This document shows, piece after piece, positions 23,435 to 33,811 of a stretch of DNA of 64,000 nucleotides. The translations under genes and the position numbers were made by a program. This DNA is from Dactylorhiza incarnata (taxonomy: Eukaryota > Streptophyta > Magnoliopsida > Asparagales > Orchidaceae), in contig JAWHQI010000040.1 of the NCBI GenBank assembly GCA_033032865.1, forward strand, positions 10,895,001 through 10,959,000, in the 5' to 3' direction. How positions within the stretch are numbered: position 1 is the first letter of the stretch; each line of letters opens with the position of its first letter. The notes under the pieces were generated by a model. That model searched no databases, had not been told where the DNA came from, and saw nothing but the letters and a program-made list of their open reading frames with translations.

Positions 23435-23830
23435 AAGGCCTCCTTCTGTAATTTGCTGTTTGCTTTCCATTCCCCTCCCCATTATGGGGGGTTTTAAATA
23501 ATTTGGCGATCTGTAATATTAAGACTTTTGACTCGCTTGCGAGCCTGCTTTTTCTGTTTTCATTATTTCCGTAGCTATATCAACCTCTTTCGCCCCTTGC
23601 AGACTTTTCTCTTAATAATTGTATTTTGTCTGCCTTGCTCTTGCGACTCGCTCTCGCGACTCGCTCTATTTCTTTGCACAGGTCTGGCTCGCCCGTGACT
23701 AGTTTGGAGGGATTTTTTGCGGGGCACCAACTCGACAGGAGCGGATAAGGCTCCAGGAGGTGGAAAAGTACCGCGCGGATCCGCTATCCGCAGGCACCGG
23801 CGCTTCGAATCCTTCCCGCCATTCACATTT
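23435..23830 (+). other. spacer between the two antisense genes
   Basis: This is noncoding DNA with AT-rich 3'-UTR-like sequence (TTTTAAATAATTT near 23490), followed by CTCGC/GCGAG-rich sequence that leads into the promoter of antisense gene 2. Confidence 0.45.
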
Positions 23831-23840
23831 CTATAAATAG
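23831..23840 (+). promoter_or_regulatory. TATA box of antisense gene 2
   Basis: CTATAAATAG lies 132 bp upstream of the ATG at 23963, with a pyrimidine-rich leader between them. It matches the box of antisense gene 1 in sequence and placement. Confidence 0.5.
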
Positions 23841-23962
23841 TCTCCGTCTTTTTCTTTCTAACCACCGCATTTACTGCTCTTCCTTCACTCTTCTCTTCTT
23901 CCGGCGCTCTCGCAGATCCTAGCTTGCACTCGCTACCTTTTGACTCGCAGCCCTATAACATC

Positions 23963-25173
23963 ATGGTCGCAGATGTAGAATCGGAGGGGCGGGCCAAGTG
24001 CGATGGTGCCTTCCACGAGGGCCTTTTCTTCTGCGCCAACCTCACTTCGGAGGAACATCTTGCCATGGTGGACAAGTATATCCCTCCTGGATTTGTGGCT
24101 CGCTGCCCTACCGTGCGAGACACCATCAGCGATCCCTACCCCGACGAGCTCGCCATCCCTATCGCCCATTTTGAAAACGGGCTACGACTCCCACTCTGTC
24201 CTGAAGTGCGTTAGGTATATAAATATTTTTTCCTTTCATGGCCATGGTATTCCTGGCTCGCCTCGCGAAGAGTACTCTAACCCTTACCGATTCTTTTAGT
24301 TACTCAGGTACTTTGGCGTTCTGCTGAGCCAGATGACGCCGAACGCGATTGTAGTGGTGGTCGCGTTTGCCAGCTATCTGTGGGCGTAGAGGATCGAGTT
24401 TAGTCTGCTCATCTTCCACAAAGTATTCTCTTTCCGCACCTACAAGGATGGGACAACTCATTTCGCGAGTCAGCACATCACCATCTGCGAAACAGTGAAC
24501 AAGACTCACTATTGGACGCAGAAGTATGTCCTAGTGAAGGGTCCATTCGACAACGTCTCCTACTCTCCCCTCTAGCGGGACGAGGTCACCTACCGCCCGC
24601 CCGCCTTGCTGGGGGGCGACGACGCAAAGCTGTACCAATATCTGACCGGGAAGAACTTCGATGTCGACTTCCTCCGGCAGAGAGTGGACTCGCTGATGCC
24701 CGTCCCTCAGGGAGAAGGTTTGACTCGCACTCGCCAACTCCCCCTCACCCTTTCTTTCTTGTTAGCTAACATTTCTAACATTTTTTCAGGAGAGCGCGAT
24801 CTTCCGCTGAACCCCCGCACACGCCGTCCTCGACCCTCACCACTGGCTCGCTCGCGAGCGCGGCCGCCGAGGCATACCGTGACCACCCGAGCTCTTCGTC
24901 GGGAAAGAAGCATCCCCCTCCTCTAGGCTGGCTCGCCTCGCAGGGATTGGCAAAGAAGACCAAGAAAGCCCTCCCCGCATCTAAGGCGAAGGACATTGTG
25001 AATTTGTCCGAGCCAGAGACCCCCCTTTCCCCGTCGGCGAACCAGAAGCCCGCCGATGAGAGTGGCAAGCCAGGAGGCTCCACCAACAAGCCCAAGCCGA
25101 CGTTCCACAAGAATTTCGGGCTCGGCGCAAAGCTCCCGGATGCAGTCGGCGAGCCAATGCTCGCATGGGACCC
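23963..25173 (+). pseudogene. antisense gene 2, N-terminal part (Transposase_28-like, putative gypsy type)
   Basis: The ATG at 23963 opens MVADVESEGR. The protein then shows IPIAHFENGLRLPLCPEV and, after a short intron (about 24206-24307), YFGVLLSQMTPNAIVVVV. This is the FxxGLRLPL...xLSQ-xTPNA pattern of the domain called transposase (putative), gypsy type (PF04195). It is not a DDE transposase despite the name, and its role is unknown. In-frame stops are at 24388 (TAG) and about 24573. Another intron ends TTTTTTCAG at 24789. The Lys/Pro-rich part KTKKALPASKAKDIVN follows. The reading frame is then cut at 25170 by the composite insertion and resumes at 26895. Confidence 0.65.
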
Positions 25174-25175
25174 TG

Positions 25176-25531
25176 TGTAGCGGTCCAGGACAGCCAACAT
25201 GGGACCCAACTGGACCGCCGACACTGAAGAGAAGTGGAAGAACTCCATAGTTAAGCGTGCTCGGGATAGAGAAATACTGGGATGGGTGACCTCCTGGGAA
25301 GTCCACGCGCTGCCGCTTAACTGGCTCAATTCTCATCAAAGGGGGACTGCGGTCTCCAACAACCCACTGTGCCCAGTGGTGGGACAGAGAGGGGGTGGGG
25401 TGCATGGTCTGCAGACCATCTGGTTAGGCTGAACCCTTCCGGTGCCAGCTGGGTCCCGTGTTGGCGGGCCTGGGCTGGGAGGGTGCCGGCGGTCCAGCTG
25501 GGTCCCGTGTTGGCGGGCCTGGACCATTACA
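25176..25531 (+). repeat. 5S-rRNA-derived element with inverted ends (Cassandra-like or SINE-like)
   Basis: 25240-25312 matches the 3' two thirds of plant 5S rRNA, including GTTAAGCGTGCTCGGG (box A region) and GGATGGGTGACCTCCTGG (intermediate element and box C). The 5' third and a normal T-run terminator are absent. Inverted arms of about 38 bp (25180-25218 and 25488-25525, GGTCCAG...CTGGACC) enclose it. The right arm is duplicated at about 25441-25474. The ends TGTAGC...TTACA suggest a Cassandra-type TRIM LTR, a family known to carry 5S sequence; a 5S-derived SINE is the alternative. Confidence 0.65.
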
Positions 25532-26554
25532 AAAAGTGCAATCCTAGCGACTTTACATTTGCAATGATTCGACTAAGGTCAAGTCATTGCTCGATCTAAG
25601 ATGTCCTTTCATTGTCCTAGTAATACCACATATCATCATTCCGAACATACTGTTACACAATCTCATCTTCGCCCGAGTAACATCGAATATGATCAATTTC
25701 AAAATCATTATGTTTACGACGCAACATCTTCTAAATCAGATCCAAAGGAAACCCAAGTCTGTCATTAATTTGCCCAATAAACAAAAGGTAAGCCCCAATA
25801 AAAAAAGATAAGCCCCAATAAATAAAAGATAAGCCACTATCTATTTTGGGCTGAGTATCTTTAATATCACCAAGTTATATTCGTCCCAAGTTTGCAAACA
25901 ATTCTTAGGGCACACAACCTTAGACTTGGGGTTCTATCTTGAGACTCATTGGTATACTCCACACCTTAGACTCTTCCAGGTACCTTCTACGACAACCTTA
26001 TCAAGGTCAACATATGAACCAATCTCAAACGGGTCCCTTCTGAACTTGAATTCTTATCTGACCCTCGGTGTTTGTCGTGGTGGTTGTCTCAATATAAACA
26101 TGTCACCGGTACGGGGGTTAGATCTACGAGTCCCCTACCATTCTGCTTATGTGTCAATCTCCCTTTCTCTAGCATCTTTGGGGTATCCTCGTACCTTCAC
26201 CAAAATTATACCTGCGGTCTATTTCAGACTAGGGCATGGTATAATTTGTCATGGCAAGTCAAGTGTCCTAGTGGGGTTAAGTCTAACTCATTGACTAAAG
26301 GGCTATCTAAAGAGATCTTTGCAGCCAGAGGTATTCCCTGCTGGGGGCAGGGTTCGCCGCAGGCTACAAAAAAAAACTTGACACTCGTAAAGAGGTTTGG
26401 CTAAAAAGATTCAGTTAAAAGTGGACTTTTTCATATGATTTCCTCATATGGGCACACCACTACTTCCGGTGCTAGTTTGTCCTCAAACTAAGCTCGCGCG
26501 GGGTGGCAGGGTTTGTGGACTTCTTTTCTTCGGATCGAGTCTCTGATACCACTT

Positions 26555-26890
26555 TGTAAGACCCTTTTTTCTTTTGAAAACCTGGGTATTATGCCCAGAA
26601 CCGCCGCTTTGCGGTGACACCCTCGCTCGGGAAGATCGCCACTACAAAACGCCGATCCTGCCGGCCATATCGATCACAAAAGAAGAAAAGAATAAACGAA
26701 ACAAATAGAAGTTCAAGTCCACAATCACATGTTATATATAATAAATGTCCACATGGTATAACTGAAATAATAGATAGGTTACAATAATAAAGGGCGTGTG
26801 TAGTGGCGACCTTCCCGAGCGAGGGTGTCACCGCAAAGCGGCGGTTCTGGGCATAAGACCCGGGTTTTCAAAAGAAAAAAGGGTCTTACA
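26555..26890. repeat. family B LTR end plus inverted copy, with adjacent iMet primer site
   Basis: 26555-26654 and 26791-26890 are inverted repeats about 100 bp long, both starting TGTAAGACCC. The left arm and the next 150 bp match 57097-57340 (family B LTR end, minus strand). Immediately left, the minus strand reads AAGTGGTATCAGAGACTC, a tRNA-iMet primer-binding site directly after an LTR end. The structure may come from a truncated minus-strand element followed by an inversion. Confidence 0.65.
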
Positions 26891-26894
26891 CCCT

Positions 26895-27516
26895 GAGCAG
26901 AATAAGATCGTTTGCTCCTCTCTCCTCCCCTCCTGGGTGGAGAGTGCTCAAGTTGGGGGCGAGGCGTTCACCCTCGCCTTCGGGCTCTACGACCACGAGG
27001 ACGCCTCCCTCTTCAGAGCCTTCACGCCCAAAGGACTCGTGTATGAGGCCATGCGAGCCCAGTTCCGGGTGATGAAGCTTACCCATATGGTGGACCGCCG
27101 GTACTTCACCGCGGATAGGGAAATCAAAGAGATCAATAGCGAGCTCCGGAAAGCCGCGGATGAGGTCGCAGAGCTTAAGGGAAAGGAGACCTTGTCTGAG
27201 GGCCTCCTCGCCAGCCTTCAAGGCGGCCTGGTAAGTAATGGCCACAAAAGGTCTTTTCCTATCTCGCTATGCTTCGCCTTTTTCTAACTTCCCTTCTGCA
27301 GGATGCTGAGTCCGCGAGTAAACAAGCCGCGAGGATCACCGACCTGGAGATGGAGAATAATTATCTCAAGGCACAGGTTAGCGAGCTAACTCTGGCGGTG
27401 ATTCCCTCGCCCCTCCGCGAGCCGGGACTCGAGGCCAGTCGCGAGGTGAAAAGGAGGCAGCCTGCAAGAACTCGATGGGGATCGCTGAACTCTTCTTCGA
27501 CACCCTTAAAGGGGCG
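26895..27516 (+). pseudogene. antisense gene 2, middle part
   Basis: The frame resumes with EQNKIVCSSLLPSWVE and continues through a helical, charged region (MVDRRYFTADREIKEINSEL) to a classic intron. The donor GGCCTG|GTAAGTAATG is near 27230 and the acceptor TTCTGCAG|GATGCTG is at 27300. The next exon is coiled-coil-like (ASKQAARITDLEMENNYLKA). This architecture, an N-terminal domain followed by a C-terminal coiled coil, is common in plant proteins with the Transposase_28 domain. The last ~25 codons before element D read KNSMGIAELFFDTLKGA in a shifted frame, so at least one frameshift is present near 27460. Element D then splits the exon at 27516. Confidence 0.6.
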
Positions 27517-28624
27517 TGTTGGAACATGGTCTTCCGCATCTCCTAGGTTTGAGAATAACAAATCCTATGTGTATTTGATCTTGTGTGTTCAAGTGTGCAG
27601 GTTTACTAGGTCCACATGACTCAAGGAGTACACATGATGACTGTCCCCAAAATTGAGGCCAATATTCGAAAAGGCTCACTAGCGCCGGCGGTAGCGATAG
27701 CGCCCGACGCTAGCGTTGATTAGCGCATTTCCGACATCGTTTTCAGAAAGAGCTAACGCCAGGCGGTAGCAGCTAGCGCTGGTGGTAGCATGGCGCAAAA
27801 GAGGCATATAGCAAATTGTTGCCGCGGATGGGAGATTCTGCCGCGCAAATCGTTTCCTAATCCGGGCTAGCGCCGGCGGTAGCGCTAGCGCCGACGGTAG
27901 CGCTGAGGCTATAAATTGAATGCTTTGGCTCCGAATTCTTCATCCTCCTCCAATCCCAAACTCCAGAGCTTCGTATCACAGCATAGAGAGGAAGATTCAG
28001 AGCGATACTCCCACAATTCCATAAAGCCTTAAGGAGATCCGTGGAGAAGATTTCAACACGCGTCATCATCGTGATGAAAGGCCGCATCGACTACGATCAT
28101 ACTCTGCGGGCCTTCGTCCACTTCTCCAAGAGATCCACATAGAGGGAGTTTTTATATTATTGTCTTTTCATTTCATATTTTTTCTGTAAACGGTAGTGAA
28201 ATCGCCTCGTGTTGGCGACTAGGTCTGGGGTAGGACTTAGGGCTGAAAATCACCTCGTGTTGGCGACTAGATCTAGGCTAGGTCTAGGGGGTGCTCGAGG
28301 CCTTTCTGGGGATAGATTGGCTAGAGCGGCTTGAGGCCGTATCTGGGGAGAGATCGGCTAAAGCCAACCGTTTCGTGGGGATACGAGTCGGTATAGAAAA
28401 CAAAAAGGATTTTTATTAGTCGCCTCCGATTTCTAGAGTCACAGGAAATCAAGTTTTGTAAAACATTATTTGATATTAATAAAGCATGTCTCTTCTTTTG
28501 TTTTTACTAAACTTCGTATTGTTTTAATATTGCACTATTTCAAAGTTTTCTAAATATAATCTTAAGTTTTTAAAAAACCCTTATTCACCCCCCCCCCCCT
28601 CTAAGGGCGCCGACCGATTCAACA
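27517..28624 (+). repeat. 5' LTR of element D
   Basis: It starts TGTTGGAACATGG and ends a C-run, then CTAAGGGCGCCGACCGATTCAACA. Positions 27679-27905 repeat a TAGCGCCGGCGGTAGCG-like word about six times. Another part repeats CCTCGTGTTGGCGACTAG twice near 28206-28275. Confidence 0.9.
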
Positions 28625-28641
28625 AGTGGTATCAGAGCCAG
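28625..28641 (+). other. primer-binding site of element D (tRNA-iMet)
   Basis: AGTGGTATCAGAGCCAG directly follows the LTR; TGGTATCAGAGCC is the perfect plant initiator-Met complement. Confidence 0.92.
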
Positions 28642-28673
28642 GTTATTCCAAATCGGCTTAACAACCGGGAATA

Positions 28674-30125
28674 ATGGCGTCTCATGATCTCGCTTCTACT
28701 AGTGGGGTAAATTTTTATGAAGAAGAAAAATCTCCTAAACCACCTTTATTCGAAGGGAAAAATTATAAAGGGTGGAAATTATTAATGGAAAATTTTATTA
28801 AAACTTTAGACATCGAAGTATGGAACTTAACAATTATAAGACGTGCGGATGAATTGAATAAAAAAGAACGTCAGCTAAATGCCAAAGCCAAACACTATTT
28901 ATTTTGTGCACTATCTAATGAAATTTTCAAATTCATATATTGTTTTTCTAGTGCATACAAAATATGGCGCTTTCTTGAAGAAATGTATGATCTTCCTCTC
29001 GCAGGTGTGGAACAAACACAGGAGGAAAAGAATGTACAAGCATCCATAATCATCCAAGAAGATCTCTCTCTGAGCGAAGCCATGGAGATTATTGAAATAG
29101 AAAAGGAGAACAATACACCAAGAGAAAAAAAAGATGAAAATTCATCTGTGATGAAGGAAGGGCCAAAAGATAACGAAGGAACTTTATGCATACATTTTGC
29201 TTCCACCAAAAGCGCTGTAAGAAAGTCAAAATCTTCTTCTTGTGTGATAACTTCCATTTCTAGTTTCAATATTCTAAAAATTGTTAAACGTAAGATCAAG
29301 AAATTGAAAATCACTATTAAAAATTTACATTTAGAAAATAAGAGATTAAAAGCTAATGTGAATTTAGAATCAAATTGTCATGTAGTTTCACAATCTTGTC
29401 TTTTACTTGAAAACACAAAACCTTGTTTTGATTGTAATAACTTTAAGGAAAAACTTAAGGAACTTGAAAAAGAAATTATTTGTATAAAAGAACAAAATGA
29501 AAAATTATGTTTAGAAAATTCATCTTTGATAAATGATTGTGCTAAGTGTAAAGAATATAAAATTGAAATTAAAGAGATGGATGAAACATTTGATGAATAT
29601 AGAAACAACTATCAAGATCATATTGATTCAATTGTTTCCACTCTTAAAAATAGCACAATTAATTATAATAAAGCTAGACATAATTTGAAACTTAAGAACA
29701 ATGAATTAGAAACTAAAATTAACTTGCTTAAGGAAATCATAAAGAAAAATTCTCAAGAACAAGCAAACTCTAAGAGCAAGTTGAATTTGATTTCACAAAA
29801 TATGAGGATTGAAAATAAAGTTTCAAAATACAATCATTATTATCATCAAACTTCTCCAAACATAACACTTCACAAATTTCCTATGAAAAATGCTTTCTAT
29901 AATTATAATCCTAAAGATAAAAATTATCACAATGGAAATTTGACTCATAATAATAATATTAAACCACAGTTTGAATGGAGACCCAAAGTTAAAGATGAGA
30001 CACAAACTCAAATCAAAAGGGCCCATTCAGTCTTATCTCCCCAAAAGCAAATACGTTGTATTTGGGTACCCAAAGGAACCATCACACCCGGTCCTCTTTG
30101 GATACCTAAATATCTCTTTCATTAG
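28674..30125 (+). CDS. copia-like Gag of element D, intact
   Basis: This 483-codon frame starts at the first ATG after the primer site (MASHDLASTS). The N-terminal ~110 residues (PPLFEGKNYKGWKLLMENF, then KAKHYLFCALSNEIF and IWRFLEEMYD) match the UBN2/gag-polypeptide region of plant copia elements. The middle is Lys/Glu-rich and coiled-coil-like (from about residue 195 to 390). I see no CCHC zinc knuckle, unusual for gag. The end carries RCIWVPKG and GPLWIPK, the WVPK-type motif that normally marks the gag-pol junction, so pol was lost just after it. Intact coding despite ~3% LTR divergence suggests the protein matters for its spread or that insertion is recent. Confidence 0.85.
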   Translation: MASHDLASTSGVNFYEEEKSPKPPLFEGKNYKGWKLLMENFIKTLDIEVWNLTIIRRADELNKKERQLNAKAKHYLFCALSNEIFKFIYCFSSAYKIWRFLEEMYDLPLAGVEQTQEEKNVQASIIIQEDLSLSEAMEIIEIEKENNTPREKKDENSSVMKEGPKDNEGTLCIHFASTKSAVRKSKSSSCVITSISSFNILKIVKRKIKKLKITIKNLHLENKRLKANVNLESNCHVVSQSCLLLENTKPCFDCNNFKEKLKELEKEIICIKEQNEKLCLENSSLINDCAKCKEYKIEIKEMDETFDEYRNNYQDHIDSIVSTLKNSTINYNKARHNLKLKNNELETKINLLKEIIKKNSQEQANSKSKLNLISQNMRIENKVSKYNHYYHQTSPNITLHKFPMKNAFYNYNPKDKNYHNGNLTHNNNIKPQFEWRPKVKDETQTQIKRAHSVLSPQKQIRCIWVPKGTITPGPLWIPKYLFH

Positions 30126-30665
30126 GTACCACCAAATGCATGAAGTAGAATATTTTCAAAAGAGAAATATACAATTTTTTCTACTTCATGATGTGCGTCA
30201 ATGTCTTTCAATTTTCTTTGTTTTCTTATTTCTTTGAAATTATCATGCTATGGTCATCTTGTATAGGAAACATGATCAAAATTTTTTTATGAGCCTATAA
30301 CTTTAATCAAAACTCAAAATCTTATTAAGATGACCTACTTATTATTCATATATTCATTATACATATATTTATCAACAAGTGAATTCAAAATCCTCTATGG
30401 GGTAGTAAAATACTTAATCATAGGATTTCAAAAGGGTATACCACATAAATTTTTTCACTTCATAAATATCAAACTATAAATGAAACAGTATAGTCAAACA
30501 TCCAAAAGATAACAAAATCAAGCATAATTCAAAAAAACAACAACATCCAAGACATAAGGTTCAAATTCCTGAATTATTACATAACAAAAACTGTTCCTCT
30601 CACATCTACTCCTCCTCATCTATATCCTCCACACTTGGAGTTGGAGAGCGTCTTCTACGAGTCCT
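30126..30665 (+). other. noncoding AT-rich spacer where pol would be
   Basis: No pol motif in any frame. The region ends just before the 3' end of the antisense ORF. Confidence 0.6.
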
Positions 30666-31682
30666 TCAGATCGAGTGGCGGGGCGGATCCGTAACTGGGC
30701 TCTCCCACTCCCTCCGCTCTGGAGTAGATGGCTTCAAATTTAAAGCTTTCATCATGAACTTCATCATTTTTTTGATCCCTGAGACATCCTTCTTTATCAC
30801 TGAAACGTCCTCCTCCACCCGTGTCATCCGATCACCCATCTCCTCTGGAAAGGACCCATATGGAGCATCTCGAGCCCCTCGAGATGACGCACCTCGCCGG
30901 AGTGGAGGTTGAGCTGATGTCGATGGCTCATCCGGGTTGATTGATGCTCGCAAATGAGAAGTACTATAGATAGGAGGGTAGCAATCTATCAAGTAGAAAT
31001 CCAATTCAACAGAAGGATACATCATCTGAATCACCCGCTGTATGATGCCGCCCAGCGGCAAGTTGTTGTATCTATGACGGGATGGCTGCCTCAACTTGTA
31101 GGAATAGCGAATCAGAGAAAGTAATAAGTCAGCCACGTCAAACTTCTCCTCCTCCAAAATAAAATAAGTAACATAACTGAGCTGGGCTGTGACCTTTGCT
31201 GTGTCACCCAACTTCAGCATAATTGTGTGGCGTAATACATCCTGAACAACTAGGGCATCCACGGTGAGTGTCGACACCGACGAGATCAGACTTCTGCATT
31301 CCCTATTATGTAGCACCCTGTTCACCTGAGTCCAATCTCTGTCCACCCTAAACTTCTCCACAATCTCCAACCGATGAGAATGCTGGGACAATCCAAACAT
31401 GAACCTCAGTTGTTCATGAGTTATGGTCACCCCTTGTCCCTGCACCTGTGACTGGACTCCTCCATCCAGCTCTATCGTTGATGGGTCTTCCAAATGCATG
31501 TCAAACTCACGTACCAACTCGGAAGAAAATCCATCAGGAGTAAACAAACTCAGCACCTCGGAAGTAGCAAATAATTGCATGATATGATGGTGGCATGGCA
31601 ACTCGAACTCCACGACATATGGTACACCGACTACAGCTGCTTCCACGGCCAACTCTGTGCTCTTCTTTCCCTTAGGAGCCAT
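30666..31682 (-). CDS. antisense ORF of element D, plant-transposon-protein-like
   Basis: This 338-codon frame is intact, begins MAPKGKKSTELAVEAA and lies opposite to the element's own sense. Residues ~25-235 (VTITHEQLRFMFGLSQ, VQDVLRHTIMLKLGD, SYVTYFILEEEKFDVADLLL, LPLGGIIQRV) resemble the putative plant transposon protein domain (PF20167-like, by eye), as in ORF3 of element A. A Pro/Ser-rich hinge and a helix rich in Val/Lys/Met (MTRVEEDVSVIKKDV) follow. The ATG is directly preceded by GTGACAG, an acceptor-like site. A donor (CTGAG|GTATTT) at 32248 would give a 565-nt 5' UTR intron. Its function is not known. Confidence 0.7.
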   Translation of the reverse strand: MAPKGKKSTELAVEAAVVGVPYVVEFELPCHHHIMQLFATSEVLSLFTPDGFSSELVREFDMHLEDPSTIELDGGVQSQVQGQGVTITHEQLRFMFGLSQHSHRLEIVEKFRVDRDWTQVNRVLHNRECRSLISSVSTLTVDALVVQDVLRHTIMLKLGDTAKVTAQLSYVTYFILEEEKFDVADLLLSLIRYSYKLRQPSRHRYNNLPLGGIIQRVIQMMYPSVELDFYLIDCYPPIYSTSHLRASINPDEPSTSAQPPLRRGASSRGARDAPYGSFPEEMGDRMTRVEEDVSVIKKDVSGIKKMMKFMMKALNLKPSTPERREWESPVTDPPRHSI

Positions 31683-33590
31683 CTGTCACATTATAGAAAT
31701 TTATTTAAAAAAAAAACAAGAATGACAAAATTGTCATCTAGTAAATTTTTTTTTTCACATACTCTAAAAATTAAAATCAAGGTAGATCTAAGAATTTAAC
31801 ATCAAAAATCAAGCTAATCAAAATAAAAAAAAAATTAATAGATCCAAATCAAAATCAAAATCAAAATCAAAATCCACATGATATTTGCAAAACCACAAAA
31901 TGAAAATCAAAATCTAAATTCAAGTTAGATCTACAAATCCACTATTTATTTTCATATCTTCAATAATTTCTAAACAAACAACTACTAGATCCAAGAAATC
32001 CGAGAAACGCTTTCATGAAAAAATAATTTTAATCTCCTTAAAAATTAAAATACATTCATATCCTAACAATAAAATCAATGATTTCACATATTCAAAAAAC
32101 AAAAACCTCATCAAAACCACAAATCCTGGAGAAAACCTAACCGTGTAGATCTAATTTCTAAATCTACCTAAAAATCTCATATTTCTTCATCTCTAACATC
32201 ACAATGAAGCTTTAAAACAAAAATCATAAGCAACAATGAATAAATACCTCAGATCTGGGCGTAAAACAGCTTGTCTTCGAGGGTTTTTCGGGAGCAAATG
32301 GCAGCAAACGGCGGATCTGAAAAGATTAGGGAGATTTAACAAAAGCCTCGATAGCGCCAGCGCTAGCGCTAGCGCCGACGGTATCGAGCCCTTCTGATTT
32401 TTCAATAAATCAAAATTCCATTAAATACACCTATTTATTCTCTACAATATGTACTAATTGGTGAGGCAAGATTTCGTCTATTGTGACTTGTATTGGGTGT
32501 CCTAGATTCCTAAAATTAAAACAAATTCAAAAGTGTTTTTTCTTCATTTTTAACCATCCAAAACATTTCCAAAAATTCAGCAAATTCAACATGGAACTAC
32601 TATTGGGACACCTAATCAACTTCCAACATCAAAATTTTCAAAACCCTAAAAAATCACTTACTGTTTACCGCGCTAGCGCTAGCGCCGGTGCTAGCGTCGA
32701 GGTTCATTTTTCTGTATTTTTTAAATTTCTAAAAATCCCTAAAAATATATAAATCTATATTTTCTACTTAGTTTTGCACTTCTATGTTTCTTTATTTTTT
32801 TAAAAATCAAATACAAAACTACAAAAACCAAATTACTAAAAATATGCTTTGTTTTTTTTTTCGCTTGTGTTGTTTCCTTTGTTTACAGTTCATCTTTATG
32901 CAAAAATCAAATATAAAAATTACAAAAGCAAAAATTACAAAAATATGCTTTTTTATTCTTTTGAACTTGACTTTTCTATGTATCTTGCGAAAGGGTGATT
33001 TGGGCTATCATCCCATCATATCACCTAGTACCGAGCGAACCTCTCACAAGGTAGTCCTCGGGAAGTCCAAGATCAATTTTATGAGTTCAAACTTTAAATA
33101 AAAATTACTCATCAAAAATATTGTATGAACTTCATTGAAAATCAAGCATGATCTAGTTTATTATTTAGAAATTCTACAATATTGCAATTTATCTTTTCAA
33201 ACTACGTTGAACATTGTTTTTCATCATGCTTTGATATATCTATTAATATGTGCATCAATTATATGTTAAAGGTTGTGTAGGATCAAGCTTAGCATGCCTC
33301 TAAGTATGAGAAATATTTTATGTTTGATAATGATAGATATTCACTCACTTTTTGGCATTGTCTACATATGGTTTAATTTAAGAATGCTTGTGTATATTTT
33401 GTATTAGTATAAATAAATTAAAATCGCACAAGTATCTTACCTACACTCCTTCTTTTGCACTTTTAAAAGATAAGAAAAGTGGTTATATTTTTTTCATAAA
33501 TTATATTGGTTTGCAAAACAAGTGATTCGGAGAACTTTGTACAAAATAAAATTATAAAAAATGACAAAGATAACTCCACAAAGCACTACT
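31683..33590. other. upstream region of the antisense ORF and AT-rich filler
   Basis: 31683-32247 may be a 5' UTR intron of the antisense ORF. TAGCGC-repeat words like those of the LTR occur, reversed, at 32350-32390 and again at 32668-32700. A stretch near 32998-33080 (CCTCGGGAAGTCCAAG) matches part of the family B LTR near 58480. No other gene is seen. Confidence 0.45.
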
Positions 33591-33811
33591 TGAACCTCCT
33601 GATAAGTCTTAATGAGCATTGTGAGGTTGAGCACCTTGGAAAAAATAATAAAGTGTCTTGTGCAAATCAAATCTTTCTTTCAAAAATAAGAAAAACCACT
33701 TACTCTTAAGTACACCGGATCACTAGTCTCAAACAGTAAAAATAAAATCTGTGATCCCCCAAGCACTACTTTGCACCCTGATAAGTCTTAATGAGCATTG
33801 TGTGTGCAAAG
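33591..33811 (+). other. two hairpins with a shared loop and different stems
   Basis: Hairpin 1 pairs TGAACCTC (33591-33598) with GAGGTTGA (33623-33630). Hairpin 2 pairs CTTTGCAC (33769-33776) with GTGCAAAG (33804-33811). The 24 bases between the stems (33599-33622, 33778-33801), starting CTGATAAGTC, are identical. Both are flanked by AAGCACTACT on the left and GCACCTTGG on the right. Stem sequences differ but pairing is kept. Confidence 0.65.

Larger units (their letters stand above)
25170..26894. mobile_element. composite insertion into antisense gene 2
   Basis: ACCCT occurs at both edges (25170-25174 and 26890-26894), and the interrupted frame continues across, so the piece arrived as one insertion or as stacked ones. 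The left part (25176-25531) is 5S-rRNA-derived with inverted ends. The middle (25532-26554) is noncoding and unassigned. The right part (26555-26890) is a family B LTR end with its own inverted copy. It has no coding capacity. Confidence 0.6.

Noticed and set aside
25240..25312. Functional 5S rRNA gene
   Set aside because: The first third of 5S and a proper T-run terminator are missing, and the copy lies inside a mobile unit.
33599..33622. Hammerhead ribozyme suggested by CTGATAAG in the D hairpin loops
   Set aside because: The GAAA core and the third stem with a cleavage triplet are absent, and the motif sits in the loop, not at a junction.
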